Assembly (NCBI GenBank): GCA_035651595.1
Contig: DASRFJ010000209.1
Span: 1 to 57,403 of the forward strand
Reading direction: 5' to 3'
Length of the DNA stretch: 57,403 nucleotides
DNA from: JAFARZ01 sp035651595
GTDB taxonomy: Bacteria > Actinomycetota > Actinomycetes > Streptosporangiales > Streptosporangiaceae
In this document: in pieces, positions 44,401-53,605 of the stretch
Numbering within the stretch: the first letter of the stretch is position 1
How the letters are laid out: every line of letters begins with the position of its first letter
Translations under genes and position numbers: made by a program
Notes under the pieces: generated by a model
Database searches by the model: none
Told to the model about the DNA's origin: nothing
Seen by the model: the letters and a program-made list of their open reading frames with translations, nothing else

Positions 44401-45136
44401 CGCTGATCACCGAAAGCCCCAGGTCCAACGGGATATAGGACTCGGCGTCGCCGCGCACCGCGCGCGCGTACCGGCGGAACGGCCCAGTGAGCAGGTCACC
44501 GACCAGCCGCCGCCGTTCCGAGTCGCCCGGCGGTGCGGCGAACGCGGCGTCGAGCAGCGCCGGGTTCCAGCCCGGTGTCCCCCACTCGTCGTCTCCAGTG
44601 GGCAGCTCCGCGATGAAGTCCTCGTCGCCGAGCCGGGCCCGCTGCTCGCGCGCGTCGCTGAGCAGGTCGTCGTCCACGTACACGGCGGGCAGCACCGCGT
44701 CGGGGTGCAGCTTCTGCACGTGCGCGACGTAGCCGCCGAGGATCGCGGAGTCCAGCGTGACGGCGTCCGGCAGGTGATACGGGACCAGCAGGAACTTCCG
44801 GCCGCGCAGCCACGAGTCGTGCGTGGCGACCACGTCGGCCAGGCCCTTCTTCCCCCGGGCGTCCGGATCGCCGCGCAGGATCGCGTACAGGATCGCCATG
44901 AAATGGCTCTTGCCGGACCCGAAAGAACCGTCCAGGTAGCTGGCCCGCGAACTCGACGTCTCCACCGCGGTCTGGATAATCCCGAGCGCCCGGTCGAATT
45001 CCCCGGCCAACTGCTCGGTGACCACGTACTGCTCGATGGTCGACTTCTCGCCGATCCCCTTAGATAGGGCCAGCACGAAATCCCCGGCCAGCACCCGGTC
45101 CGGAATCTCGATCAGGTCACGCAGTAGCGTCGTCAT
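41477..45136 (-). CDS. pglY: BREX type 2 ATPase PglY (BrxC-like)
   Basis: 1219 aa. ATG 45136 (TGATG with pglX) is taken over a longer frame whose extra 20 residues are Arg/Ala-rich. Walker A SFGSGKSHF (71-79) follows the conserved opening IPDRVLAGDFVLALSKGI; Walker B is in VVLLLDELVLWLAGYLGD (about 265). A large AAA-type ATPase homologous to BrxC, probably forming a ring with PglX/PglZ. The C-terminus (DEFEITWRVVPR) is the usual end of the family. Intact. Confidence 0.9.
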   Translation of the reverse strand: MTTLLRDLIEIPDRVLAGDFVLALSKGIGEKSTIEQYVVTEQLAGEFDRALGIIQTAVETSSSRASYLDGSFGSGKSHFMAILYAILRGDPDARGKKGLADVVATHDSWLRGRKFLLVPYHLPDAVTLDSAILGGYVAHVQKLHPDAVLPAVYVDDDLLSDAREQRARLGDEDFIAELPTGDDEWGTPGWNPALLDAAFAAPPGDSERRRLVGDLLTGPFRRYARAVRGDAESYIPLDLGLSVISAHAKQVLGYDAVVLLLDELVLWLAGYLGDQVRVSREAQKVSKLVESAERERPAPIISFVPRQRDLRDLVGRDTPGAVVTSLFDTLKYWDGRFDRIPLDDRNLPAIVQERLLRPKDDAARAALDEAFGQTANVRSEVWETLLDVQGEKADRAAFRATYPFSPAFLHAMVDISGALQRERTALKLMQQLLVDYRDTLPVGQLMPIGAIFDVLAVGADRPFTDKLREEFEQAKRFYFNQIRPFLLERHGLTEQQAGELGPRHAFRADDLVAKTLLLAALVPNVPALRGLTASRLAALNHGSIVAMLPNQERRTVAKTLRDLARKFGEFRVSDDEDPRVDLALIGIDTDGILRQARYVDDSAARRREIRDLLWEEMDVTDSGELVTAIGIVWRGTTRRVELVFGNVRDEDSLPWRQFEPNEPGAIRIITDYPFDEGNHSPAEDANRVKRLPAQLDGVATLVWLPHFLSARRLDDLSDLIVISHVLRPGVLDDLTPNLTTEDRHHARLQLDSRRAALTARLRDAIKRAYGVASAEDEDLGARTDTHVLSLDTGVEPRPQVGQGLGTALRGLCYQLLDYRYPRHPDFDPQGRRQAVKAIELTTVLRAVEQGAQNPVGRHEPPQADRPVLKRIANPLGLGVMHEAAFVLQDDWKQLLDRKVAGRGEVTVTQLRGWVEDERSGLPQSVQDLVIACYAIQADRAWARPAGTVMAPPELAAIRPEFVLRSQEQPSQEEFDTASRRAEGIFGVARQPVRSNRASNAIARGVRQRAGDLLTAAEALTEALEMHARTLGLDDSSPRFATARALSGLLNQLAGTTESTALIRALAAAGLPRENAIYRAHLDNARTVTTGINATRWQVLDRLATVTDGENAAAAGTLLGELRSAARHDEHEVGLAETLRQVEQRATALFLDAAAKRSTVPSLDVAAEPEPKPENPELGPVVQVRRARGANVLHVVEEICTAADASPDDEFEITWRVVPR

Positions 45137-48100
45137 CACACCCCCTCGCTTTTCCGCCTGCGCCCGCGCCGCTGGCCGACAGTCGGCGGTGACCACGTGC
45201 GCAGGTCTTCCTCGGAAAAGCCGTGCCTTATTCTTTGGTCTTCGAGGTAAGCGTCATACGCCTCCGCGACGTTGATGCCGGAATCCGGATCGGCCTCCGC
45301 GTGCCACTGCCGCACCCAGGGCATCACCTCGGCCAGCCCCGCGATCAACGGCGTCAGCTTGTCCTTGTCCCAGCCATCTTGGGAAAAACGGTCCTCGATC
45401 AGCGTCATGAGGGCGTGCGCCTGCTCCCGGTGATCCCATCCGGCCCAGCCGAGCAATAGCGAGTCATCACCGTCTGGGCTGGCCAGCGGATAGGAAATGA
45501 ACCGTTCCTTCGGCACATCCAGCTTCCCGCGCTGACTCCAAAACGAGCCCTTGAGAAAGTCTTCCTTCTTGTACTCCGGCGGCACGTCGATCCTGAGCTG
45601 GGTGCCTTCCGCGTCCTCTTCCCGCTGCTTGGCCCAGGTCTTCTCCCACTCGCCACGCTTCCGCATCCCGGTAGGGGTGTAGCGAAGCTGAGCCAGGTAC
45701 GGCACATGCTGATCAGCGATGATCCTGGTCAGCACGTCCACGAGATCGGCATCCGGCCCGTCGAGCAGCCGGGCCACCGACACCACGTCGTTGTCGGCCC
45801 GCAACCGGTCCGCCAGCCGGCTGACGGTCACCGGCCGCGCCTGCTCCCGCCCCCACTCATCGGCCGCAAACCACAGCCCGCGGTCCTCGCACCGGTCCAG
45901 CAGCCAGGCCGTGAGCGCGGCGCGCTCCTTTACCTCCCACGGCTCGGACTGCCACCGCCGCTTGCACTCAGGCCGCTCGATCAGCGCGATATCCCGCCGA
46001 CTCCCGATCGCCTCGATCCGCCTGGCCACCACCGCCTCGTACGCCTCGGGCCAGTGCGCGGGTATCTCGGTAATCGGCGTGGACCGATGCCGCTTGAACC
46101 ACTGAGTCTCGATCTCGCCCGCAGCCATCCGCCGCGCCAGCACGATCTCGAAGGCTCGTTCCCCTAGCTTCAGCTCCGGAACGCTCACCGGATCCGCCAT
46201 CAGCCCGGCAGCCTCGGCGGCTACGAGCAGCCCGTAACGCCGGTAAACATCCCAGTCCAGTTCTTCCTGACGCGCGATCATCCGGCCCCAGATGTGCTCA
46301 TGCTCCACCCGCGCGGCATCAAGCCGCTCTCGCGTCGGAACGCCTGCCGCACACACCGCCGACGGCTCCACAGCGCCCAACCGCCGCGCCAGTTCATCCA
46401 GTTCCCGTCCGGCCTTGAGCGGCAGATCCACCGGAAGCGGAAACTGCTCCAGCTTGGTCCCGGTGAACTCGTAGAAACGCTCCCAGCCAGCGCTGGTAAT
46501 ACCTCCGCCTTCGCCACGGTTCCCCTTGTCGTGACAAACTTGCTTGAGCCAGAAGCAGGCAGTCGAGCTGTTGAGCACCCCAAGAAGCGCGAGATGATCA
46601 TCCTCGCTCGCCGACTCCGGCAACTTGATCACCGGAGCACTCTGCTTGAAGACCTTCCCGCCCCGATCCAGCACAAAATGATTATGTGTCGCAACGAAGG
46701 CGAATACGACAGTCATAGGCGTTAGTAGACGCGACGAGTAAAGTTCGCGATACCAATACCATTTAAAGCCGGGAATCGTCTCAACAATTACCCCAAAACG
46801 CTTCCTTTTTTGCAGTAGATGCCGATCAGGCCAGAGGAACTTCATCGTGGCAGGAATTTGCTCTGGCTCATAAGGTTCGAATTTTTCATCATACGGCCAG
46901 ACGGTGATCGTACCTGGTTCGAGATTATAGTCACGGACCACATCGCCTGTCACCATCGGGAGCGTATGCTCTATTCTCATACGCTTGGAGCTCGCCTCAT
47001 CGGGCAAGAAGAATGAATCGTCTTCTCCTGAGAGCGCAGCGAACCCAACAGCCGAGACCTTGCTCATCAGCTTCAATGTGCCTTGTTCCTTGATACGCGC
47101 CAGAAGCTCGCTGGCGCCACCGCCGCTTAGGCTCCAGGGATGTGCCCACAGTCGATCGCGTTGAAGATTCGCAACACTTATCCACTCACTCTCACTAGGG
47201 GCGTGGCCTATCTGGCTAACAATCGCCTGCCAGACATTTCCCTTAGCTGGCACTTCTGGTTGCTTCGGCTCGCCTCTAATTCCAAGGGCAACACGGATCG
47301 TTGACTCTTTCCGTGCAAGGCGACGCCGTCCGATCAGAATGACGGTCGGAGTGCCGTGACCAGGAATGTAAGCACCGGATGTGTCGATGACATGAGTGAG
47401 GTCGGCGCTTGGACCACGGAAGAATTCCTCGATCAATTTCTTGCCGAACTCACGCTTCATGAACGCATTAGACGTTATCTGGCCAATGTAACCGGCTCCG
47501 CGCCTGTCAAGTGCGCTAGGCCTTGCCAGCAGAAAGAATCGCTCTGCGAATGGTACCGTTAGCTGATACTCTCGGTGGCAGCTTGGATACGCTCGATAAT
47601 TCGCATTTTCTTTCTTATCCTTAACAGTGACGTATGGTGGATTTCCTACGACTACGTGGTAGCTGCCGATGCCGAGCATATCGACGGATTTGCTGTAGTC
47701 ATCGATGTCTTCGGTGACGTATGTGTGCATTAGGCGGCCAGAGTTGTTCTGAAGGCTGAACTCAAATTGGATGCCCGGTGCGCCTCGGCCGTGCAGGAGG
47801 GAGTCGCCTACCGCTACGTTGATCGGAAAATCGCGGGCGTAGGCCAGGCGTTTTTCGTTGGCGGCTTTCATGGCGGCGATGAGGAGGCGGAAGCGGGCTA
47901 CGGCAGCGGCGAAGGGGTTCTTGTCTACGCCGTGGACTGAGGCCAGGGCGCGGGAGATCTGCTCCCAACGGTCGGCGTCGGGGGCTTTTTTCTCCCACTG
48001 GTCCAGGAGGCGATGGAAGGTGCCGAGGAGGAAGTGGCCGGAGCCGCAGGTGGGGTCGATGACGCGCAGGAGGCTGGGGAGGTCGGGGCGGGCCTCGGGA

Positions 48101-48786
48101 GGGTCGGGGGTCAGGCCGAACTCCTCGATCGCCGGGGTGAGGGTGTAGTCGAGGATGAACTCCTCGACGAACTCGGGGGTCTGGAGGAGGGCGTAGGTCT
48201 TCTTGGCGTGCTGGGACAGGTCCTGGTAGAGGTCGCCGAGGAAGCGGGTGTTCCAGTCGGGTTCGGTGAAGTCATGCACGGTCTGGCCGGTTTCGGCGCG
48301 GCGGCGCCAGAAGGCCAGCAGGGCCTTGGCGGCCTCGTGGGAGGGGGTGATCGTCCACATGGGGTTGTGGGCCTCGTCGAACAGGGCGGCGGCGACCCTG
48401 GAGACCGACAGGGCCTCGATGCCCTGGAGGATCCAGTCGCGGTCGGTCTTGGACGGGTGCTGGGCGAAGAACTCCTGCTGGCGTTCGGCGGCTATGGCCA
48501 GGCGTTCGCCGGGGCCGGACAGGACGGGCAGGTCGATGAGACCGTTGTCCTCGCAAAAGCGTGTAAAGACGGTGGCGAGGATCCAGGCCACCGCGGACTG
48601 GGTGACCCGGTCATCAAGCCACGTGTCGTAGCCGGCCGCGGTGCGGTTGGACTGCCTGGCGTCCTCCCACTCCAGGTGGAGGGTCTCGGCGAACTCGGGG
48701 ACGTCGGCGCTGCGCCGGCGCAGGTCGTCTTCGAAAGAACGGAGCTGCGGCTTCAGGTCCCGCAGCAGCGCGGTGCGGTCGATCAT
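45136..48786 (-). CDS. pglX: BREX type 2 adenine-specific DNA methyltransferase PglX
   Basis: 1216 aa, ATG 48786 (ATGA with pglW). Gamma-type N6-adenine methyltransferase: motif I DPTCGSGHFLLG (about 242), motif IV NPPYVTVKDKKENANYR (about 382), then the target recognition region (about 450-800). PglX marks the host site and directs defence; in the BREX type 2 (Pgl) system it is needed for phage growth limitation. The part covering about residues 340-730 (46600-47770) is clearly less GC-rich than both flanks: 29 of 60 bases G+C at 46681-46740 and at 46861-46920, against 41 of 60 at 48001-48060. This suggests exchange of the specificity domain. Confidence 0.92.
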   Translation of the reverse strand: MIDRTALLRDLKPQLRSFEDDLRRRSADVPEFAETLHLEWEDARQSNRTAAGYDTWLDDRVTQSAVAWILATVFTRFCEDNGLIDLPVLSGPGERLAIAAERQQEFFAQHPSKTDRDWILQGIEALSVSRVAAALFDEAHNPMWTITPSHEAAKALLAFWRRRAETGQTVHDFTEPDWNTRFLGDLYQDLSQHAKKTYALLQTPEFVEEFILDYTLTPAIEEFGLTPDPPEARPDLPSLLRVIDPTCGSGHFLLGTFHRLLDQWEKKAPDADRWEQISRALASVHGVDKNPFAAAVARFRLLIAAMKAANEKRLAYARDFPINVAVGDSLLHGRGAPGIQFEFSLQNNSGRLMHTYVTEDIDDYSKSVDMLGIGSYHVVVGNPPYVTVKDKKENANYRAYPSCHREYQLTVPFAERFFLLARPSALDRRGAGYIGQITSNAFMKREFGKKLIEEFFRGPSADLTHVIDTSGAYIPGHGTPTVILIGRRRLARKESTIRVALGIRGEPKQPEVPAKGNVWQAIVSQIGHAPSESEWISVANLQRDRLWAHPWSLSGGGASELLARIKEQGTLKLMSKVSAVGFAALSGEDDSFFLPDEASSKRMRIEHTLPMVTGDVVRDYNLEPGTITVWPYDEKFEPYEPEQIPATMKFLWPDRHLLQKRKRFGVIVETIPGFKWYWYRELYSSRLLTPMTVVFAFVATHNHFVLDRGGKVFKQSAPVIKLPESASEDDHLALLGVLNSSTACFWLKQVCHDKGNRGEGGGITSAGWERFYEFTGTKLEQFPLPVDLPLKAGRELDELARRLGAVEPSAVCAAGVPTRERLDAARVEHEHIWGRMIARQEELDWDVYRRYGLLVAAEAAGLMADPVSVPELKLGERAFEIVLARRMAAGEIETQWFKRHRSTPITEIPAHWPEAYEAVVARRIEAIGSRRDIALIERPECKRRWQSEPWEVKERAALTAWLLDRCEDRGLWFAADEWGREQARPVTVSRLADRLRADNDVVSVARLLDGPDADLVDVLTRIIADQHVPYLAQLRYTPTGMRKRGEWEKTWAKQREEDAEGTQLRIDVPPEYKKEDFLKGSFWSQRGKLDVPKERFISYPLASPDGDDSLLLGWAGWDHREQAHALMTLIEDRFSQDGWDKDKLTPLIAGLAEVMPWVRQWHAEADPDSGINVAEAYDAYLEDQRIRHGFSEEDLRTWSPPTVGQRRGRRRKSEGV

Positions 48787-51700
48787 GACGCTCTCCTGGC
48801 TCCGGCGGACGTGGCGAAGGTGGACGGCACGACGAGCTGCTCGGTATCGCCCGGGATGACGCCGACCGTGAGCCCGTCGAGCCGGGGCGGGAGTTGCAGG
48901 TCCTGGCGCATCGGGCAGAGCAGCCACAGGCCGTGCGGGGACTCGCCGGCGCGGCGCGCGGAGCCGGCCAGGCGGGCCAGGAGCTCGTCGCCGCCGGTGT
49001 ACCGGGCCAGCGGGGTGGCGTCGTGCAGGAAGACGACCCCGTCGGCTGAACGTATCCGCTCGTCGAGCCGCCGCCATGCCTCCTCGACCAGGCGGGCGAA
49101 GCCGACCCGGGCGCTGGGGGCGACGGCGGCGTAGTCGGCTTCGAGCACCGTGCGCCAACGGGGCTTGCCCTGCTCGTCGACGATCGCGTGCAGGGCGGCG
49201 ACGAACTCCGCGCCGACGTTGACCGGGGTAACGCCGTCGAGCTGGGCGATGGCCACGGTGACCTGCGCCGCCGTGCTTACCCATGCCTTTATGGCGACGA
49301 AGCCGCCGCGCTGCCTGGCCTGGTCCAGGCGTAGCCATACCTCGCGGGCCGAGGTGCTATACCTGGTTTCCGTCCCGGTGCGCGGCTTGGGGCTTGATCC
49401 GCTGGCCTGAGTGTCGGCCGGGATCACGTACCGGCCGTTGATCACCTGCACGTCGTATTTCAGGCGGCGCAGGATGTCCCGCAGCCTGGGCGCGTCCGGC
49501 AGGGCCGCCAGGTCGGGGAAGCGGGTGAGGACCCGGTCGCGCAGTCCTCCGGGTGATAGCCCGTGCCGGGCGGACAGGTAGCTGACGACCTGAGACAGCT
49601 TCAGCGCGCGTTCGGGTGACAGGTCGCGGGGATACAGCTCTAGGCGGCCCGTCACCGCGGTGTTCGCCGAGGCCGCGGCGGCCAGGGCGACCAGGTCGGT
49701 GTCGGACAACGGCGCTCCCGGGGGCCGGATGGCCCGCAATTCGCCCAGCGTCACCGTCACGCTGGGCAACGGGTCACGGGAGGCAAGCTCGTCGGCTCGC
49801 TTCCCGAGCTGGAGCGCGTAGCCGATCAGGTCTTCCGCCGCGGGGGCGAGGGCGACGAGCACGCGGTCGCCCTCGCGCCGCGTGGCGAGGCGGGGGTGCT
49901 CCAGTCGGGTCTCGGTGTCGATCGCGGCGCGGGTGCAAACGGCGGCCAGGTTGAGCCGGTCCGAGGGGTCCGCCAGGTCCGAGCCGCGGCGCATGAGCAG
50001 TGCGGCGGCGATCTGGCTGGCGGCGAGCACCCGGCCGTGCTCGCCGAGGATGGCGGCAACGTCCTCGCGGACAGCGGTCACGGCCGGGACAGACTTGGCC
50101 CAGCGCTCGCGGAGCCGGGACAGCAGGCCGGAGACTTCCTCCTGCCCGCGCCCGGTCGTGCGCTCGATGTCCCGCTGGGCCGCCCAGGGCGCGACGGGCG
50201 ACGGGTGGCCCTGCGCGTCCGGCAGGCCGAGGATCGACCGCATGGCCCCTATCTCGGCGTCGCCATGTCCGGATCCGGGGATGAGCTGCCCGGCGACCTC
50301 GTCCAGGCTCCCGGTGACCAGTGCCTCCGGTGTGCCGTTCCCGCCCGGTGGCGTCGCGGTGCGGGACCGCTGATCCGAGGGCTGTCCCTTATCAGCCGTC
50401 TTGTCTGGAATGCCGGTGATCTCGGTCAGGCCGAGCTGACGGCGCCATTGGCCGGCCCGGCGCACCAGCTCGTTGCGGGGGATGATGCCGATGCCGCGGA
50501 GCTGCATGATCCGCTTGGGCTGGACCCGGAGCAGCTCGCCGACGGTGGTCACGCCGAGCTGCTGCTGCGCGATGGACAGCGCACGGGCGGTCAGGCCCGC
50601 GGCGGCCAGCGGAGTGTCCGCGGTGGCCGCCTTGGCGGCGGCGTCGCGCGCCTCGTCCGGCTCGGCGCTGTCATCCAGCGTGATCGTGTGCCGGGTGGTG
50701 AGCGGCGGCGCCTCGTCCAGGCCGCGGAAGACGTCAGTCCAGGCCCTGGTCATCTCCTTGAGCGAGCCGAACCGCCGGGCGGCGTCGCGGTGCAGCGCGC
50801 GACCGAAGAACTCCACCAGCCGGTCGCGCAGCACCGGGTCGAAGGAGTCCTCGGCCTGGTGCGGCAGCTGCTCCGACGGGTCGAGCATGCTCGCCTCGAC
50901 CAGGCCGTCCCCCCAGGAGGGCAGCTCGCCGCTGGCCATCTCATGCAGGGTCACCGCGACGGCGTAGCGCTCGGCGGCCTGGTCATAGCGCTGCCGGTTG
51001 CCGGTGCCGAGGAACGGGTCCAGGTAGACCGAGGTACCCACGCCGGTCTCGCTGTCCGGGACGCCGGCCAGCGAGAAGTCGAACAAGACCAAGCGGCGCC
51101 CCTTGCGGGGCACCTCGCGCAGCGCGAGGTTGTCCGGCTTGATGTCGCGGTGCCAGATCTTCTCCTCCTCCAGGTAGAGCACCGCATGCAGCAGGTCCTC
51201 CCCCAGCTTCTCCAGCTCACCGATGCTCAGCGGCCCCTGCTGGCGGATCTCATCGGCGAGCGTGCGCTCGCCCGCGCGGTCCAGGACAATCACCGTCCGC
51301 CCGGCCACCTCGAACGGTCCGTCGATCAGCCTCACGATCCGGGAGTCGGTCAGCTTCCGCAGCGTGGCCGCCTCCCAGATGAGCCGCTGCGCGGCGGAGG
51401 CGCTGAGGGCCACCTTGAGGACCTGCCGCTCGCCACCCTTGTCGGCCAGCAGGGCCCGCGCGGTGGAGCCCTTGCCGAGCACCCGCTGCACGGTCCAGCT
51501 CCCGACGACCGTGCCCTTGCCCGCCGTCAGCGGGTCCGGCTCCTCGGCCGGCTCCGGCGCGGTGAGCTCGTCTTCGACGTCGTCGAGGTCTTTGAGGAAA
51601 TCCCGGACCGACTCGGTGCGGTCGGCGGGCTGTACCGCGGTGGCGCCGCGGATCAGCCGGTCCATCACGGCGGTGAGGCCCTCGGCCGCCGGGGTGAGCG

Positions 51701-53051
51701 CGCGCTCGGCGGCGAGCCGCTGGGCCAGCGCGGCACGGCTGTCCGCGGGCGGCTGGCCGGTGAGGATCAGGTAGCTTAGCGCGCCAAGACCGAACACGTC
51801 GAGCTGGGTGGGCGGCGCGTCGGGGCTGCCGAACTCCGGCGCCAGGTACGGCCCGGCCGAGCGCTCGATGTGCGCGGCCAGCGAGACGACGCCCGGACCG
51901 CTGGAGCCCGGGCCGACCGCCGTGACCGACGTGCCGTGCGCGGGCCTGGCCGCGACCTGCCAGTCGCAGATCCGCAGCCGCGGGTACCGGCCGTCCAGCT
52001 CCACGTATACGCAGCGGGCCGCGAGCGCCCGGTGATACAGGTGGCGGCGGTGCGCGTGGTCGACGGCCTCGGCGAGCTGGCGGACCATCTCCACCCGCGT
52101 CTCGACCGGCAGGTCACCGTCGTGCGCCGCCATGAACTGGTCCAGCCGCTGCCAGTTCTTGCCGTGCCGGAAGACGACGGCCGGGCCGGCGTCGTGCTCG
52201 TCGCTGTACTGCTCGGCCCGGACGATGCCGTCGTGGGAGATTCCCTGGAGCGCCAGGTACTCCCGTCGCGCCGCGCGGCGGGTCGACTCGCGCACCTCCT
52301 TGGTGGCGCCCAGCTCGGACAGGTAGATGCGGACCCTGCGGACCTGGTCATCGGGCAGTGCGGGGTTGCTGGCGAGGTAGTCCTCCCAGGTCGGGCCGGT
52401 GCCGAAGGCGCGCGGCTCCAGCTCGTACGGGCCGACCTTCCCGTGCTGGTGCTGACGCTGGATCCCGACCTTGCGCAGCAGCTTGTCGAGCTCCCTGGAC
52501 AGGGCTGGCGTCACCCTGTTCTGCTCGCTGCGCGGCGGCTGGTTCAGCAAGCCGTGCCAGATACCGGGAAGCTTGGTCTGCCCGGTCAGCCCGTCGCGGC
52601 CGTAGACACGGACCTGCTGGAAATCGTCCAGGTCACAGCGCAAGTTCGGGGCGGAGAGGAAGACCGCGGCCTCGATGCGCGGAATCCGGTGCCTGATGTT
52701 GAGCGCCCTGGCTGCTTGCTTGAGCTGGCCCGCAAGTTCTTTCGCCTTCAGGTCGGTGAAATGCAGCGGGTTCTCGAGCGTCCGGGTCCGTTCGTCACGG
52801 AAAAGCCAGGTAGCGCCATTGTTCGTGGCACGACCAGGATGGCTCTTGATTTCGATAAGGAACAATCCACCTGGGGTGGCTATGAATAGGTCGACCTCGC
52901 GTACGTGCCCGGTGCCAGCGGTGAACGTGAACGTCTGCCAGGCCCGGTACGGTTCCGCCTCGGGCATCTGCTCCCTGATATGCCGGAGGGCGTCCTCCTC
53001 CCAAGGGAAGTCCGACTTCCAGCCCTGCCATCGGTGTGCCGCCCCACCCAT
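48783..53051 (-). CDS. pglW: BREX type 2 serine/threonine kinase PglW (NERD plus two kinase domains)
   Basis: 1422 aa, ATG 53051 with GAAGAGAT upstream; the open frame extends 22 residues further, weakly supported. An N-terminal NERD-like domain (about 10-130: VREVDLFIATPGGLFLIEIK) is followed by a kinase-like domain (about 215-510) and a second kinase (about 545-810). The second has HRDIKPDN (about 634) and DFS in place of DFG; the first reads HRALAARCV and DWQ at those positions, so it is probably a pseudokinase. The rest is large, with an RNA-polymerase-alpha-like HhH stretch (GVTTVGELLRVQPKRIMQLRGIG, in parts) and a C-terminal ATP-dependent-looking region. First gene of the operon; phosphorylation likely regulates the system. 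Confidence 0.88.
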   Translation of the reverse strand: MGGAAHRWQGWKSDFPWEEDALRHIREQMPEAEPYRAWQTFTFTAGTGHVREVDLFIATPGGLFLIEIKSHPGRATNNGATWLFRDERTRTLENPLHFTDLKAKELAGQLKQAARALNIRHRIPRIEAAVFLSAPNLRCDLDDFQQVRVYGRDGLTGQTKLPGIWHGLLNQPPRSEQNRVTPALSRELDKLLRKVGIQRQHQHGKVGPYELEPRAFGTGPTWEDYLASNPALPDDQVRRVRIYLSELGATKEVRESTRRAARREYLALQGISHDGIVRAEQYSDEHDAGPAVVFRHGKNWQRLDQFMAAHDGDLPVETRVEMVRQLAEAVDHAHRRHLYHRALAARCVYVELDGRYPRLRICDWQVAARPAHGTSVTAVGPGSSGPGVVSLAAHIERSAGPYLAPEFGSPDAPPTQLDVFGLGALSYLILTGQPPADSRAALAQRLAAERALTPAAEGLTAVMDRLIRGATAVQPADRTESVRDFLKDLDDVEDELTAPEPAEEPDPLTAGKGTVVGSWTVQRVLGKGSTARALLADKGGERQVLKVALSASAAQRLIWEAATLRKLTDSRIVRLIDGPFEVAGRTVIVLDRAGERTLADEIRQQGPLSIGELEKLGEDLLHAVLYLEEEKIWHRDIKPDNLALREVPRKGRRLVLFDFSLAGVPDSETGVGTSVYLDPFLGTGNRQRYDQAAERYAVAVTLHEMASGELPSWGDGLVEASMLDPSEQLPHQAEDSFDPVLRDRLVEFFGRALHRDAARRFGSLKEMTRAWTDVFRGLDEAPPLTTRHTITLDDSAEPDEARDAAAKAATADTPLAAAGLTARALSIAQQQLGVTTVGELLRVQPKRIMQLRGIGIIPRNELVRRAGQWRRQLGLTEITGIPDKTADKGQPSDQRSRTATPPGGNGTPEALVTGSLDEVAGQLIPGSGHGDAEIGAMRSILGLPDAQGHPSPVAPWAAQRDIERTTGRGQEEVSGLLSRLRERWAKSVPAVTAVREDVAAILGEHGRVLAASQIAAALLMRRGSDLADPSDRLNLAAVCTRAAIDTETRLEHPRLATRREGDRVLVALAPAAEDLIGYALQLGKRADELASRDPLPSVTVTLGELRAIRPPGAPLSDTDLVALAAAASANTAVTGRLELYPRDLSPERALKLSQVVSYLSARHGLSPGGLRDRVLTRFPDLAALPDAPRLRDILRRLKYDVQVINGRYVIPADTQASGSSPKPRTGTETRYSTSAREVWLRLDQARQRGGFVAIKAWVSTAAQVTVAIAQLDGVTPVNVGAEFVAALHAIVDEQGKPRWRTVLEADYAAVAPSARVGFARLVEEAWRRLDERIRSADGVVFLHDATPLARYTGGDELLARLAGSARRAGESPHGLWLLCPMRQDLQLPPRLDGLTVGVIPGDTEQLVVPSTFATSAGARRAS

Positions 53052-53358
53052 CAATGCCCATCTCTTCGTATCGCGGACGCTGAAGGGAATCCTTCCAGGG
53101 CCGCGGGCATTTCGCATCCAAGCAGATCGAATCGATACCTGTGGTGTCAGAGTTAGGCATACCGAGTGTTGAGTGGACCTCGGCGAGAAAGGCAGGTTAC
53201 GCGCCCGGTTCGCTAATTTTGGCGGTATTCATGATCAACTCCACCGCCTGCGCCAGGTTGTTCATAAGCCGCCTGTGGCCAATGGTCGCCGTTCGATCCT
53301 GGGTCGCATGGCACGGAAATAGAGAAATGGCCAGCTCGCGTCGTGCTGCCCGCCGCCA

Positions 53359-53391
53359 CCCGGTCAAACGCACTGATAGCGCGTTTGACCG
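53359..53391. promoter_or_regulatory. 12-bp inverted repeat, 9-nt spacer
   Basis: CCGGTCAAACGC (53359-53370) and its complement GCGTTTGACCGG (53380-53391) around a 9-nt loop. No transcript ends here (genes diverge), so an operator or RNA hairpin is more likely than a terminator. Confidence 0.6.
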
Positions 53392-53475
53392 GTCACCACG
53401 GTCGCCTCTTCGGTTGCATGGGACCGCGCCGCCGGCCAAATACAGTGACACCGACTGCCACCTGGCATGTGGTGT

Positions 53476-53510
53476 GGTTGGAAGAGTCACCGTTGGCGAC
53501 TCTTCCAACC
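53476..53510. promoter_or_regulatory. 13-bp inverted repeat, 9-nt spacer
   Basis: GGTTGGAAGAGTC (53476-53488) and its perfect complement at 53498-53510, loop ACCGTTGGC. Same geometry as the dyad 106 bp away but unrelated sequence. Confidence 0.6.
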
Positions 53511-53605
53511 AGTATCCTCGTATGCCTGGGTCATCCACCGACAGCCCGAGGGTGAATGGCTGTATTCCGGGTTAGCGGTCCAGCCGACTGACTACACTGC
53601 GTGGC

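Larger units (their letters stand above)
53052..53605. promoter_or_regulatory. Divergent region between pglW and MurC-like gene, with two hairpins
   Basis: 554 bp without a credible gene (small frames overlap the hairpins). It must carry the BREX promoter and that of the MurC-like gene. A TACACT -10-like hexamer lies about nine bases before ATG 53606, which has no binding site and may be leaderless. Two strong dyads are listed separately. Confidence 0.5.

Noticed and set aside
53197..53538. 113-residue minus-strand frame between pglW and the MurC-like gene
   Set aside because: It spans both perfect dyads, has no recognisable domain and no binding site; more likely non-coding.
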